Shown: positions 6,603 through 13,717, counted from the first letter of the stretch. The stretch is 16,539 nucleotides of DNA from Polyangiaceae bacterium (GCA_025934595.1 JAICXU010000008.1:1-16539), one strand, 5' to 3'. Notes: generated by a model from the sequence alone, not told the origin. Translations and numbers: made by a program.

Positions 6603-6860
6603 TTATCTGTAAACCTCGCGACGGTGCCGCACTCGGATCACGAGGACGACGAGGGCTCCGTCATGAATCTGATAGACGATACGCCAGTCCCCAGCGCGGA
6701 TGCGGTAGAGGTCGTCTTCACTCTCGAGCTTCTTCGCGCCGACAGGACGGGGGTCTCGGGCGAGCGAGTCGATCGCATTGGCTACGCGCTGCTGCATCGG
6801 TCGGTCGAGACCGCGGAGATCTTTGAGGGCGCTGGGTCGGATTTCGAGGCGGTAAGCCAC
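6603..6860 (-). CDS. RelE/ParE-family toxin
   Basis: An 85-residue protein: MAYRLEIRPSALKDLRGLD, then AIDSLARDPRP, GAKKLESEDDLYRIRAGDWRIVYQI and VIRVRHRREVYR. The 'K-L----YRIR-GDYRI-Y-I' core followed by 'H R--VY' is the standard RelE-type signature (ribosome-dependent mRNA endonuclease fold). The Arg residues of RIR and WRIVY and the C-terminal H-R-Y cluster are in the expected catalytic places, so the toxin looks intact. The start is GTG at 6860, because TAG lies in frame two codons upstream. It follows the antitoxin on the same strand after 3 bases, the normal antitoxin-first order. ParE (gyrase inhibitor) shares the fold, but the motif fits RelE better. Confidence 0.88.
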   Translation of the reverse strand: MAYRLEIRPSALKDLRGLDRPMQQRVANAIDSLARDPRPVGAKKLESEDDLYRIRAGDWRIVYQIHDGALVVLVIRVRHRREVYR

Positions 6861-6863
6861 TGG

Positions 6864-7112
6864 CTAAAGCCCGAGCGCCTTCTTCGCCTTGGCCCACGGA
6901 ATGTTTTTCCCGGCGCCGCGCAGAGCTCGACGTGCCGCTTCGGCGTCGGCGCGATCCTCGATCGCCTCGAGCAGCTCGAGATCGGCCACCGACACGATCG
7001 CGGCAATGGCCTTGCCGTGACGCTCGATGACGGTTCTTTCACCTGCATATGCGGCACGGTTGATTGCATCGGGAAGCTTACTGCGCGCGGTACTCGAGGA
7101 GATGCGTGCCAT
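6864..7112 (-). CDS. Phd/YefM-family antitoxin
   Basis: An 82-residue protein. The N-terminal half (ISSSTARSKLPDAINRAAYAGERTVIERHGKAIAAIVSVADLELLE) is the Phd/YefM DNA-binding fold: 'S-S-AR--L---I--A--G-R--I-RHGK--A-IV---D---L'. The C-terminal half (AIEDRADAEAARRALRGAG followed by KNIPWAKAKKALGL) is the helical tail that would wrap and neutralise the toxin. Such antitoxins repress their own operon, more strongly as a complex with the toxin. GTAC-centred sites lie immediately upstream, with ATG at 7110-7112 almost touching one of them, so the leader is very short. The antitoxin stop (TAG), one CCA codon and the toxin GTG are all in one reading frame. Confidence 0.88.
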   Translation of the reverse strand: MARISSSTARSKLPDAINRAAYAGERTVIERHGKAIAAIVSVADLELLEAIEDRADAEAARRALRGAGKNIPWAKAKKALGL

Positions 7113-7114
7113 TC

Positions 7115-7139
7115 GTACAGTTTGGATGATTTGTACAAA
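7115..7139. promoter_or_regulatory. Probable toxin-antitoxin operator and promoter region
   Basis: Two GTAC-centred sites, CGTACAG (7114-7120) and the 10-bp perfect palindrome TTTGTACAAA (7130-7139), are 18 bases apart centre to centre, roughly two helical turns. They lie directly upstream of the antitoxin ATG in an AT-rich patch unlike its surroundings. On the minus strand TACAAAT in the palindrome could be the -10 box. This is the expected layout for autorepression by a Phd/YefM antitoxin. Confidence 0.5.
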
Positions 7140-7179
7140 ATGGCAAGCCGCGCCGGGGCGCTAACCTTTCCGTGAGCGC

Positions 7180-8073
7180 TCATCGTGCGGTCATGGGACC
7201 GCGCAAAAACTCGATGACCTCGTCTCCCCAAGGTGGCGAGATGCCGCCCGCGCAGAAAGCGTGGCCTTCCTCGTGCGTCGTTCCGTTCGGCGGAAACACA
7301 TGGGCGCGGGACGGCTTGCCCGCTTTCTTCATCTCGTCCGAAAGCACCGAGCTCGGTGAGGTGTCGTAATCGTTCTCGGCCTGCAAGAAGAAAACGGGCA
7401 CCTTCGCGTCGCGTGCCGCGAGCTTCATTCGATCTTGGAGCTCGGGGCTCGTCGACCACGTCATCGCTGCGCCGGCAAAATCGATCGCAGCCACGATCCC
7501 GGTTCCGCGTTCGGCAGCCAAGAGCGACTCGATTCCTCCGAAAGAGCATCCGGCGACAGCGATGCGTTTCGTGTCGACGTAAGGAAGCGACGCGGCGTAC
7601 GCGATTGCGGCCATCACGTCGTCGGCCTGCGCGACGAGCGTGTCCGTGAGCGTGCCTGCATCGCGACCCGAAGCCGCGAACACGTCCTCTATATAAGGGC
7701 CCGCATCTCGGGATCGTCCGTGTCCGCGCCGGTGCGGCACGAACAGCACGAATCGGTGTTGTCGTACGAAAAACTTCGCTTCGTCGGGCATCGCTCCAGG
7801 GAAAGGCTCGCTGCCATGATTGAAGATGATCGTAGGAAACGGACCATCACCCGGCGGTCGCCAAAGCCAACCATGAAGTGTGATGGAGGCGCTCGCAAAC
7901 GAGACGAGCTCCGGATGGATCTCGATGTCGACGGGGACCGGCGACTCGTGACCGAAGGAGCTTGGGTCGCCGCGAGGAGGTAGCGGCTTCTGTGATGACC
8001 TACTGCACGCCGAGAGCGCGCACACCGAAATGATCCCAGCGCAGCGCAGTGACATTCCCAACTCACAGAGCAT
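7180..8073 (-). CDS. Secreted alpha/beta hydrolase (dienelactone-hydrolase-like) lipoprotein
   Basis: A 297-residue protein with a lipoprotein signal (CAGIISVCALSAC, anchor Cys 23) followed by an alpha/beta hydrolase domain. FNHGSEPFPG (84-93) is the oxyanion-hole HG region, VPHRRGHGRS (112-121) follows, and GCSFGG (175-180) is the nucleophile elbow with Ser177. ENDYDTSP (233-240) holds the acid (Asp235 or Asp237) and THEEGHAF (266-273) the His. The catalytic set looks complete. It resembles the dienelactone hydrolase/prolyl-oligopeptidase-like group; the substrate (ester or peptide) cannot be told. ATG at 8055 (residue 7) is an equally good start and gives a shorter signal. It is divergent from the methionine-pathway gene and 67 bases upstream of the antitoxin on the same strand, with no evident functional link. 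Confidence 0.88.
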   Translation of the reverse strand: MLCELGMSLRCAGIISVCALSACSRSSQKPLPPRGDPSSFGHESPVPVDIEIHPELVSFASASITLHGWLWRPPGDGPFPTIIFNHGSEPFPGAMPDEAKFFVRQHRFVLFVPHRRGHGRSRDAGPYIEDVFAASGRDAGTLTDTLVAQADDVMAAIAYAASLPYVDTKRIAVAGCSFGGIESLLAAERGTGIVAAIDFAGAAMTWSTSPELQDRMKLAARDAKVPVFFLQAENDYDTSPSSVLSDEMKKAGKPSRAHVFPPNGTTHEEGHAFCAGGISPPWGDEVIEFLRGPMTAR

Positions 8074-8089
8074 TGCACGAATTGCGCGC

Positions 8090-8119
8090 TTCGACGCGGC
8101 GGGTGTGATCGTGTAGAAA
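8090..8119 (+). promoter_or_regulatory. Candidate promoter for the homocysteine methyltransferase fusion gene
   Basis: TTCGAC (8090-8095), 18 bases, TAGAAA (8114-8119) is a weak sigma-70-like pair in the 56-base divergent region. Transcription would begin near 8126, only a few bases before the ATG at 8130, giving a nearly leaderless mRNA. That agrees with the absence of a Shine-Dalgarno site. There is no room for an S-box or other methionine riboswitch. Confidence 0.3.
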
Positions 8120-8129
8120 TACGCGTCCG

Positions 8130-10022
8130 ATGTCCTCGAAGCTTCCTCTCCTCGACGCGCTCGCGCAGGGCGTCCTCGTGCTCGACGGCGCGATGGGCAC
8201 GCAGATCTACGAGCGGGGCGTGCTCTACAGCTCGTGCTTCGAAGAGCTGAACGTGACCCGCCCCGAGCTCGTGAAAAAAGTGCACGAGGATTACCTCCGC
8301 GCGGGCGCGCAGATCATCGAGACGAACACGTTCGGCGCGAACGCGATGCGGCTCGAAAAACATGCACTCTCGCCGCGCGTGCGCGAGCTGAATTTGGCGG
8401 GCGTCAAGATCGCGCGCGAAGCCGCGCCAGGCGCGTACGTGCTCGGTGCGATCGGCCCGTCCGGCTATTTTCTCGGTGAAGCGAGCCAAGACGATCTCGA
8501 CACCGTGCGTGGGGCGCTCGCCGAGCAAGCCGCGGCGCTCGTCGAAGGCCACGTCGACGGTCTCATCGTCGAGACGATGCGGCAAACGGGCGAGGTGCTC
8601 GTGGCGATCGACGCCGCGAAAAAAGCGGCGAATGGAAAGATACCGGTCTTCGCTGCCGTCTCGCTCGACCCCGCGGGAAAAATGGCCGACGGCACCGACG
8701 CCGCCGAAATCGCTGCCCGCATGCGCGACGCGGGCGCCGACGTCATCGGCGTCAATTGCTCCGACGGCCCGATGAACGTGCTCTCCGCCGTCGAGCGCAT
8801 GATGGAGGTGGGCGTGCCGATCCTCGCCGTGCCGAACGCGGGTCTTCCGCATCGCGTCGATGACCGCCTCGTCTACGTGTCGACGCCGGAATATTTCGGT
8901 CTCTACGCGCGACGCATGTTCAAGCTCGGCGTGCGCGTCGTCGGCGGATGTTGCGGAACGACGCCAGAGCACATCAAACGCGTCGCAGCTTCCGCACGCA
9001 TGGCAGGCGCGACCGCCGTCGATGCGACCGACATGCATGACGAGGGCGCCGCGAGCGATTCGCGCGTGACGATCGCGTCGGGTTTGTCGCCCACACGATT
9101 TGCCGAAAAAAGCAGCCTTTCGTCGAAGATCGGAAAACGCTTCGTGTTCTCCGTCGAGGTAAACCCGCCGATCGGGCTCGATCCCGCGAAGGCAGTCGCG
9201 GCCGCGAAAATGTTGAAGGCCGGCGGCGTCGACGTCATCAACATCGCCGATGGCGCACGCGCTCAAGCGCGCATGGGAAACCTCGCGATGGCGGCGCGCA
9301 TCGAACGAGACGTCGGCGTCGAAACGATCTTGCACGTGTGCGGGCGCGATCGAAATCTGCTCGGCACGCTCGCGCACCTTTTGGCTGCGCATGATCTCGG
9401 CGTGCGAAACCTCGTCATCATCACGGGCGACCCGCCGAAGATCGGCGATTTTCCCGACGCCACGCCGGTCTACGATCTCGACTCCATCGGCATCTTGAAG
9501 CTCGCTGCGCGCTTGAATCACGGCGTCGATCCCGGCGGAAAATCGATCGGCGGCGTCACGAGCTTCATGCTCGCCACCGGCGGCGAGCCTGCCGCGCTGA
9601 ACTACGAGCGCGAGATCGCGCGGCTCGAAGTGAAGAAGCGCGCCGGCGCCGAGCTCGTGATGACGCAGCCCGTGTACGACCCCGCAACGCTCGAAAAATT
9701 CTTGAAGGACATCGAGCCGCTGAAGCTGCCGGTGCTCGTCGGCATCTTGCCGCTCGCGAGCCATCGCAACGCCGAGTTCTTGCACAACGAGGTGCCCGGC
9801 ATGAGCGTGCCCTCTGCCGTGCGCGAGCGTATGCGAAAAGCGGGCGGGGGAGCGAACGGGCGCAAAGAAGGCGTCGCCATCGCACGCGAGATGCTCGCAG
9901 CGGTGCGAGACCGCGTGGCGGGCGCGTACATCATGCCGCCGCTCGAAAAATACGAGCTCGCGCTCGAGGTCATGGACGGCTTCATGGGTGAGTGTGGCGC
10001 ACGCGCGCGCGTCGCCGAGTGA
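8130..10022 (+). CDS. Bifunctional homocysteine S-methyltransferase / 5,10-methylenetetrahydrofolate reductase
   Basis: A 630-residue fusion. The N-terminal domain (about 1-300) is a zinc-dependent homocysteine S-methyltransferase: LDGAMGTQIYERG (18-30), ETNTFGAN (64-71), GVNCSDGP with Cys210, and VGGCCGTTPEH with Cys274/Cys275 as the zinc ligands. The C-terminal domain (about 335-620) is a MetF-type FAD barrel: FSVEVNPPIGLD with the catalytic-position Glu343, LHVCGRDRNL (401-410), ITGDPPK (431-437) and MTQPVYD (511-517). Together it would reduce methylene-THF to methyl-THF and make methionine from homocysteine, in the cytoplasm. The architecture is that of Bacillus YitJ. The gene stands alone, with a lipoprotein gene starting 7 bases after its stop. 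All key residues are present. Confidence 0.95.
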   Translation: MSSKLPLLDALAQGVLVLDGAMGTQIYERGVLYSSCFEELNVTRPELVKKVHEDYLRAGAQIIETNTFGANAMRLEKHALSPRVRELNLAGVKIAREAAPGAYVLGAIGPSGYFLGEASQDDLDTVRGALAEQAAALVEGHVDGLIVETMRQTGEVLVAIDAAKKAANGKIPVFAAVSLDPAGKMADGTDAAEIAARMRDAGADVIGVNCSDGPMNVLSAVERMMEVGVPILAVPNAGLPHRVDDRLVYVSTPEYFGLYARRMFKLGVRVVGGCCGTTPEHIKRVAASARMAGATAVDATDMHDEGAASDSRVTIASGLSPTRFAEKSSLSSKIGKRFVFSVEVNPPIGLDPAKAVAAAKMLKAGGVDVINIADGARAQARMGNLAMAARIERDVGVETILHVCGRDRNLLGTLAHLLAAHDLGVRNLVIITGDPPKIGDFPDATPVYDLDSIGILKLAARLNHGVDPGGKSIGGVTSFMLATGGEPAALNYEREIARLEVKKRAGAELVMTQPVYDPATLEKFLKDIEPLKLPVLVGILPLASHRNAEFLHNEVPGMSVPSAVRERMRKAGGGANGRKEGVAIAREMLAAVRDRVAGAYIMPPLEKYELALEVMDGFMGECGARARVAE

Positions 10023-10029
10023 CGCGCTC

Positions 10030-11319
10030 GTGAACCATCGCCGCGCTCTCGGTCGACGTCTAGGTCCAGTTCGAGGTCCAGGTCTTCTGATTCTCGTCTG
10101 CCTCGCGTCGTGCAAAGGAGCGTGCGGCGTCCCATCGAACGGCGACGCGGATGCTTCTGCGGACGCCGCTTCGGCCGACGCCGCGAGCATGCAGCCCGCG
10201 CGATGCTCGGCCGTCAAAAACAAAGCTCCGCTCGGCGTCTTGCTCGACGTCGGCGACGCAGTGTCGACCTCCGACGGCTTTGCAGTCGGTTTGCTGCGCG
10301 ACAAGAACGTCTTCTCCGTCGCGAGCGCGTCGGCGGATCTCTCGAAAATCACGTTTGCCGATATCGGTCCCGCGCATCACGAAGCCTCGCCGCCGCAGCC
10401 ATTTTTGTGGGAAAATAACGTGTATATTGCATGGATCGATTCCGGCGAGCTGCGTCTCGGGCGGCTCGACGCGGGAAAGATCGCGATGATCGGCGACGAG
10501 ATCATCGATCCTCGAACCTACTCCGCGAAAAATCCTCTCTCCGATCTGCCCGCGTTCGACGTCGCTACGAACGGCGATCGAGGCATCGTCGTCTGGGAGC
10601 AGCTCTATCCGACGCGCGGTGAGATCCACGCCATGACGTTCACGAAATCCGGATTCGACCACGCGAGCGACGGTGGCGTTTCCTATCTCACGATCTCACC
10701 GCCGACCTCCGACGCCGATTCGCCTCGGCTCGCGCCACATGGAGACGGATATTGGATCGCGTGGACCGCGCGCGCGCCGGAGCCCACGGTCGACTCGGGC
10801 ATCGAAGGTCCGGGCGAGTCGCCTTCGTATCGCTGGCTCGAAGCGGCCACGCTCGACGCGAACGGATCGCGGACGAGCGATCCGAAAAAACTGACGCCCA
10901 CGCAAGGACACATCGCCGGGTATGACCTCGCCACGCATGACGGCACGAGCGAAGTCGTCGCGCGCGATGCGCAAGAGGCTTCGGCGGACGAGGGCACCGC
11001 ACTTTTTCGAATCACGCTCACGGGCAATCCGTCGAGCCTCGACCCCATCGCGAATTCCGGGATCGGTCGCGCCGTTCCCGTGGTGTTCGGCTCCTCGCTC
11101 GCGACGTGGGCGCTCGTTCCCGACACGAACGATGCGATGACGCTCTTTCCGATCGCCCCCGCGAAGGCTCCCGCGAGCGTCGAGCCTCTCTTGAAAGGCG
11201 CACGTCCGATCGCATGGCGCGATGCCGCCGCGGGTCCCGAAATCGTCGCCGTGACCTTGCCGACCGGCCAGACAGGCGCCGGCGAGGCTGAAATCGAGCT
11301 GATTTCCTGCAGCCGTTGA
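10030..11319 (+). CDS. Putative lipoprotein of unknown function, possibly a beta-propeller
   Basis: A 429-residue protein starting at GTG 10030, just after the preceding stop. Basic N-region NHRRALGRR, hydrophobic GLLILVCLASC with the anchor Cys (LASC lipobox), then an Ala/Asp spacer (DADASADAASADAAS) common in secreted lipoproteins of this group. The mature part has repeating strand-rich blocks with 'W' and 'V-W' cores (FLWENNVYIAWIDSGELRLGRL, RGIVVWEQLYPTRGEIHAMTF, GYWIAWTARAPEP, RWLEAATLDANG, SLATWALVP), which suggests a six- or seven-bladed propeller. I recognise no enzyme motif. GTG at 9988 is an alternative start inside the upstream gene, but it would put 14 extra residues before the signal. 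Possible co-transcription with the methyltransferase is based only on the 7-base spacing. Confidence 0.75.
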   Translation: MNHRRALGRRLGPVRGPGLLILVCLASCKGACGVPSNGDADASADAASADAASMQPARCSAVKNKAPLGVLLDVGDAVSTSDGFAVGLLRDKNVFSVASASADLSKITFADIGPAHHEASPPQPFLWENNVYIAWIDSGELRLGRLDAGKIAMIGDEIIDPRTYSAKNPLSDLPAFDVATNGDRGIVVWEQLYPTRGEIHAMTFTKSGFDHASDGGVSYLTISPPTSDADSPRLAPHGDGYWIAWTARAPEPTVDSGIEGPGESPSYRWLEAATLDANGSRTSDPKKLTPTQGHIAGYDLATHDGTSEVVARDAQEASADEGTALFRITLTGNPSSLDPIANSGIGRAVPVVFGSSLATWALVPDTNDAMTLFPIAPAKAPASVEPLLKGARPIAWRDAAAGPEIVAVTLPTGQTGAGEAEIELISCSR

Positions 11320-11370
11320 ATCGCGCGGCCCGTTGGACTACCTTTTGCCGCGTGCCACGTCGTCTTTTCG

Positions 11371-11444
11371 GGGCCCATAGCTCAATCGGTCAGAGCCCCC
11401 GGCTCATAACCGGGTTGTTCCTGGTTCGAACCCAGGTGGGCCCA
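11371..11444 (+). tRNA. tRNA with anticodon CAU, probably Ile2 (lysidine type), possibly elongator Met
   Basis: A complete 74-base cloverleaf: acceptor GGGCCCA/TGGGCCC, D-stem GCTC/GAGC, anticodon stem CCCGG/CCGGG with loop CTCATAA (anticodon CAT at 11405-11407), variable TTGTT, T-stem CCTGG/CCAGG with loop TTCGAAC, discriminator A. It is not the initiator, since position 1 pairs normally and the anticodon stem lacks the initiator GGG/CCC. The consecutive C4-G69 and C5-G68 pairs are those described as TilS determinants in E. coli tRNA-Ile2, so I lean to Ile2. The 3' CCA is not encoded (CGC follows), so a CCA-adding enzyme is needed. Upstream TTGGAC near 11334 might be a -35 box. Confidence 0.93.
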
Positions 11445-11451
11445 CGCCCGT

Positions 11452-11496
11452 CCTGGACGCGCGCAAGCCTGCGCGCTCGTCTGGGCGCGCGTCAGG
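11452..11496 (+). other. Long GC-rich stem-loop just downstream of the tRNA
   Basis: CCT-G-GACGCGCG (11452-11463) pairs with CGCGCGTCAGG (11486-11496): 11 base pairs with one bulged G and a 22-base loop that is itself GC-rich. It starts 8 bases after the tRNA. There is no T-run, so it could be a 3' processing or protective structure, or a factor-assisted terminator. Its left arm overlaps the dispersed 23-bp element. Confidence 0.4.
11455..11477 (+). repeat. 23-bp repeated element, copy A (upstream of the zinc-ribbon gene)
   Basis: GGACGCGCGCAAG followed by CCTGCGCGCT matches 21 of 23 bases of a second copy at 12302-12324. It lies between the tRNA and the C4 zinc-ribbon gene. The differences are C/T and G/A transitions. 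It may be a shared upstream promoter or operator element for the two neighbouring genes. Confidence 0.5.
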
Positions 11497-11566
11497 TATG
11501 CGCGCTGGGCCTGCCTGAAGTCGAGCGGGGCATCGAAAAAATCGGGGCGGTCGGAGCAAACATCTA

Positions 11567-12298
11567 GTGAATATTGCCGAGCAGATCAAAACGTTGGAGG
11601 AGCTCGCCGCGGTCGACGCCGAGCTCAAAACCTTGGACGACCAAATTGCGCTCGAGCGTGGAACGCTCTCGACGCTGAAAGACAGCCTGAAAGAGCTCGA
11701 AGGAAAGCTCGGAACAGGACAATCGCAGATGTCGGCGCTCGACAAGTCGCGCAGCGATTTGATGAACGAAGCGCGCACGATGATGCAGCAGCTCGATCAT
11801 TCGCGCGAGAAGCTGAATCGCTCGCGCAATGAACGCGAATCGAACGCGGCGCAACGCGAGCTCGAAGAGCTGAGAAAGCTCGTGCGCGATCGCGAAGACG
11901 AAGTCGGCAAGCTCTCGACCGAGCTCGACAACGTGCGCGCCGGCAACGACGCCACCGAAGCCGAGATGAAAAAAATCTCGGAGGAGCTCGGCGGCAAAGA
12001 AGGCGACATCACCGCGTCGCTCAGCAAGGTCGAAGGTGAGCGCGCCGAGCGCGCGGGCGTACGAAGCGCGATCGCGAAGAAGCTGCCCGCGCAGATCTTC
12101 CGGCGCTACGAGCTCATTCGCAGCAAGCGAGGCACCGGGCTCGCCAAGACGACCGACGGCACGTGTCGCGCGTGCAACATGTCGCTCCCGCCGCAGCTCT
12201 TTCACCGTTTGCGTCGCGAGCCGGTGCTCGAGCAATGTCCGTCGTGCAATCGTCTGATTTATTTCGAGCCCCCGCAGCAAGCGGTCTCCTCCACCTAG
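11567..12298 (+). CDS. Coiled-coil protein with C-terminal C4 zinc ribbon (CdsZ-like)
   Basis: A 243-residue protein: residues about 5-165 are a long antiparallel-type coiled coil (KTLEELAAVDAELKTLDDQI, REKLNRSRNERESNAAQREL), followed by YELIRSKRGTGLAKT and a zinc ribbon with CRAC (200-203) and CPSC (224-227). This is the DUF164/zf-RING_7 family ('C4-type zinc ribbon domain protein'). I recall the name CdsZ for a regulatory zinc-ribbon protein of this type in myxobacteria, and use it only as a likely relation. The R-x-YE-IR...G-A-------C--C pattern is typical and suggests nucleic-acid or RNA-polymerase contact. Start is GTG 11567: TAG lies immediately upstream in frame, and GGAG (11553-11556) is 10 bases before. 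The kinase gene follows after 46 bases. Confidence 0.85.
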   Translation: MNIAEQIKTLEELAAVDAELKTLDDQIALERGTLSTLKDSLKELEGKLGTGQSQMSALDKSRSDLMNEARTMMQQLDHSREKLNRSRNERESNAAQRELEELRKLVRDREDEVGKLSTELDNVRAGNDATEAEMKKISEELGGKEGDITASLSKVEGERAERAGVRSAIAKKLPAQIFRRYELIRSKRGTGLAKTTDGTCRACNMSLPPQLFHRLRREPVLEQCPSCNRLIYFEPPQQAVSST

Positions 12299-12301
12299 TC
12301 A

Positions 12302-12324
12302 GGACGCGCGCAAGTCTGCACGCT
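12302..12324 (+). repeat. 23-bp repeated element, copy B (upstream of the kinase gene)
   Basis: GGACGCGCGCAAG followed by TCTGCACGCT, 21 of 23 identical to the element at 11455-11477. It ends at the first base of a good -10-like TATTAT (12324-12329), 15 bases before the kinase ATG. Copy A lacks the -10 motif, since CGTCT follows it instead. Confidence 0.5.
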
Positions 12325-12329
12325 ATTAT
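12324..12329 (+). promoter_or_regulatory. Candidate -10 box for the kinase gene
   Basis: TATTAT is the best -10 match in the 46-base gap before the kinase ATG (12345). The region 16-18 bases upstream (AGGACG at 12301-12306) is only a weak -35. It would give a leader of fewer than 10 bases, fitting the missing Shine-Dalgarno site. Confidence 0.3.
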
Positions 12330-12344
12330 CCCGACCATCACTCC

Positions 12345-13703
12345 ATGAAGAGCTGCCCGGCCTGCCAGCGAACGTATCCGAACGACGCCGGGTTCTGCCC
12401 CGCTGACGGCACCGCGCTCATCTTCACGAGCATGGTGCCGATCGCAAAGAGCGACGATCCTCGCATCGGCGCGCGTTTGTGCGGGCGCTACGAATTGCGT
12501 CGCGTCGTCGCCGACGGCGGCATGGGTCGCGTCTACGAAGGCGTCGACAAACAAACCGACACGCGCATCGCCGTCAAAGTTCTCCACGACGAGGTCGCGA
12601 AAGACGAGGTGTCGCTCGAGCGCTTCAAGCGCGAGTGGGACATTTCCACGAAGCTTCCGCACGACTTCATCGTCAAGGTCTACGACTTCCAGCAAGATCC
12701 CGCGAGCCAGGAATGGATCTTGGTCATGGAGTTCTTGGACGGCGAGGAGCTCCGCGTGATTTTGAAGCGCGAGAAAGAGATCCCGCCGGAGCGCCTCGTG
12801 CGCATGCTCTCGCAAACCGCGCTCGGGCTCGACGCCGCGCACGCGGTCAACTTCGTTCATCGCGACCTCAAGCCCGACAATTTGTTTTTGTGCGGCACGC
12901 GCGAAGGCGACGTCCTGAAAATTTTGGATTTCGGGTCCGTCAAAGACAAGAACACGGACGCGAAGAAGCTCACGGTGATGGGCACGACGATCGGATCGCC
13001 TTTTTACATGGCGCCCGAGCAAGCCCAAGGTCTCGAGACGCTCGACGCTCGCGCGGACGTCTTCGCGCTCGCCGCGATCACGTACGAATGCATGACGGGT
13101 TTCGTTCCGTTCGAAGGCAACAACGGCCCGTCGATCCTCCTCGCCATCCTCACGAAGGATCCGACACCGCCGACCGAGCGCGGCGGAAAAACCAAGCTGC
13201 CGCCGGCCATCGACGACGTGATGGAAGAAGCGCTCGCGAAAAATCCGGCCATCCGCACGAAGACGGTAGGCGCGTTTGCGGACGCGATCGGGCATGCGTT
13301 CGGGCTCGAGGGCAATCACAAAATCTGGGCATCGACTCCGCAGCAAGACCTCGCGAAGCAAATCCAAGCCGCGGCGCCCATCACCATGGCCGCGCGCCCC
13401 GCGCCGCAACGCTTCGAAGCCGCCGCGGATCCGTTCGCCGCTCCACCTCCGCAAGCGTTTGCGCCGAACGCGAATGCGATGGCGATGCCGCCGCCCGCTT
13501 ACATGCAACAGGCGCAGCAAGCGTACGCGCAGCCGATCCCCCAAGCCTATTCGCAGCAGACCTCGCAGTTCGGAAATGACGAAAGCCTTCGCCCCGCAGG
13601 AATTCCAGGGGTCGGAGAGCGCCCGTCGTGGCTGATGCCCGTTATCGTGGGCGGCGCGGCGTTGCTGGTGGGCAGTGTGCTGGCTTTTTTTCTGACGCGG
13701 TGA
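12345..13703 (+). CDS. Zinc-ribbon Ser/Thr protein kinase with C-terminal membrane anchor
   Basis: A 452-residue Hanks-type (PknB-like) kinase. The N-terminus CPACQRTYPNDAGFCPADG (4-22) is a zinc-ribbon-like motif with CxxC and CxxD; the fourth ligand position is Asp. Kinase domain about 49-315: Gly-rich loop ADGGMGRVYEG (56-66), Lys78 (IAVKVL), Glu97 in helix C, catalytic HRDLKPDN (172-179), DFG (195-197), a TIGSPFYMAPEQ (215-226) activation end. All catalytic residues are present. A Pro/Gln/Ala-rich linker (about 345-425) leads to one transmembrane helix (LMPVIVGGAALLVGSVLAFFL, 430-450) at the extreme C-terminus, so the kinase faces the cytoplasm and there is almost nothing outside. The ATG has no Shine-Dalgarno site. 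Its neighbour also carries a zinc ribbon. Confidence 0.93.
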   Translation: MKSCPACQRTYPNDAGFCPADGTALIFTSMVPIAKSDDPRIGARLCGRYELRRVVADGGMGRVYEGVDKQTDTRIAVKVLHDEVAKDEVSLERFKREWDISTKLPHDFIVKVYDFQQDPASQEWILVMEFLDGEELRVILKREKEIPPERLVRMLSQTALGLDAAHAVNFVHRDLKPDNLFLCGTREGDVLKILDFGSVKDKNTDAKKLTVMGTTIGSPFYMAPEQAQGLETLDARADVFALAAITYECMTGFVPFEGNNGPSILLAILTKDPTPPTERGGKTKLPPAIDDVMEEALAKNPAIRTKTVGAFADAIGHAFGLEGNHKIWASTPQQDLAKQIQAAAPITMAARPAPQRFEAAADPFAAPPPQAFAPNANAMAMPPPAYMQQAQQAYAQPIPQAYSQQTSQFGNDESLRPAGIPGVGERPSWLMPVIVGGAALLVGSVLAFFLTR

Positions 13704-13717
13704 GGTCGCGGTCGTTG

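Noticed and set aside
8074..8129. A possible S-adenosylmethionine riboswitch before the methionine-pathway gene
   Set aside because: Only 56 bases separate the divergent genes, too short for the fold, and no suitable stems are seen.
7689..10352. An 887-codon open frame on the minus strand
   Set aside because: It lies opposite the clear homocysteine methyltransferase/MetF gene and parts of two others. Its translation is Arg/Asp/His/Ala-rich with no motif, the usual antisense shadow in GC-rich DNA.
11371..11444. Initiator tRNA-Met
   Set aside because: The first base pair is a normal G-C, and the anticodon stem lacks the three initiator G-C pairs in the required positions.
12114..13544. A 476-codon minus-strand frame over the kinase
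   Set aside because: The plus-strand kinase has every catalytic motif. The antisense product is compositionally biased and without domains.
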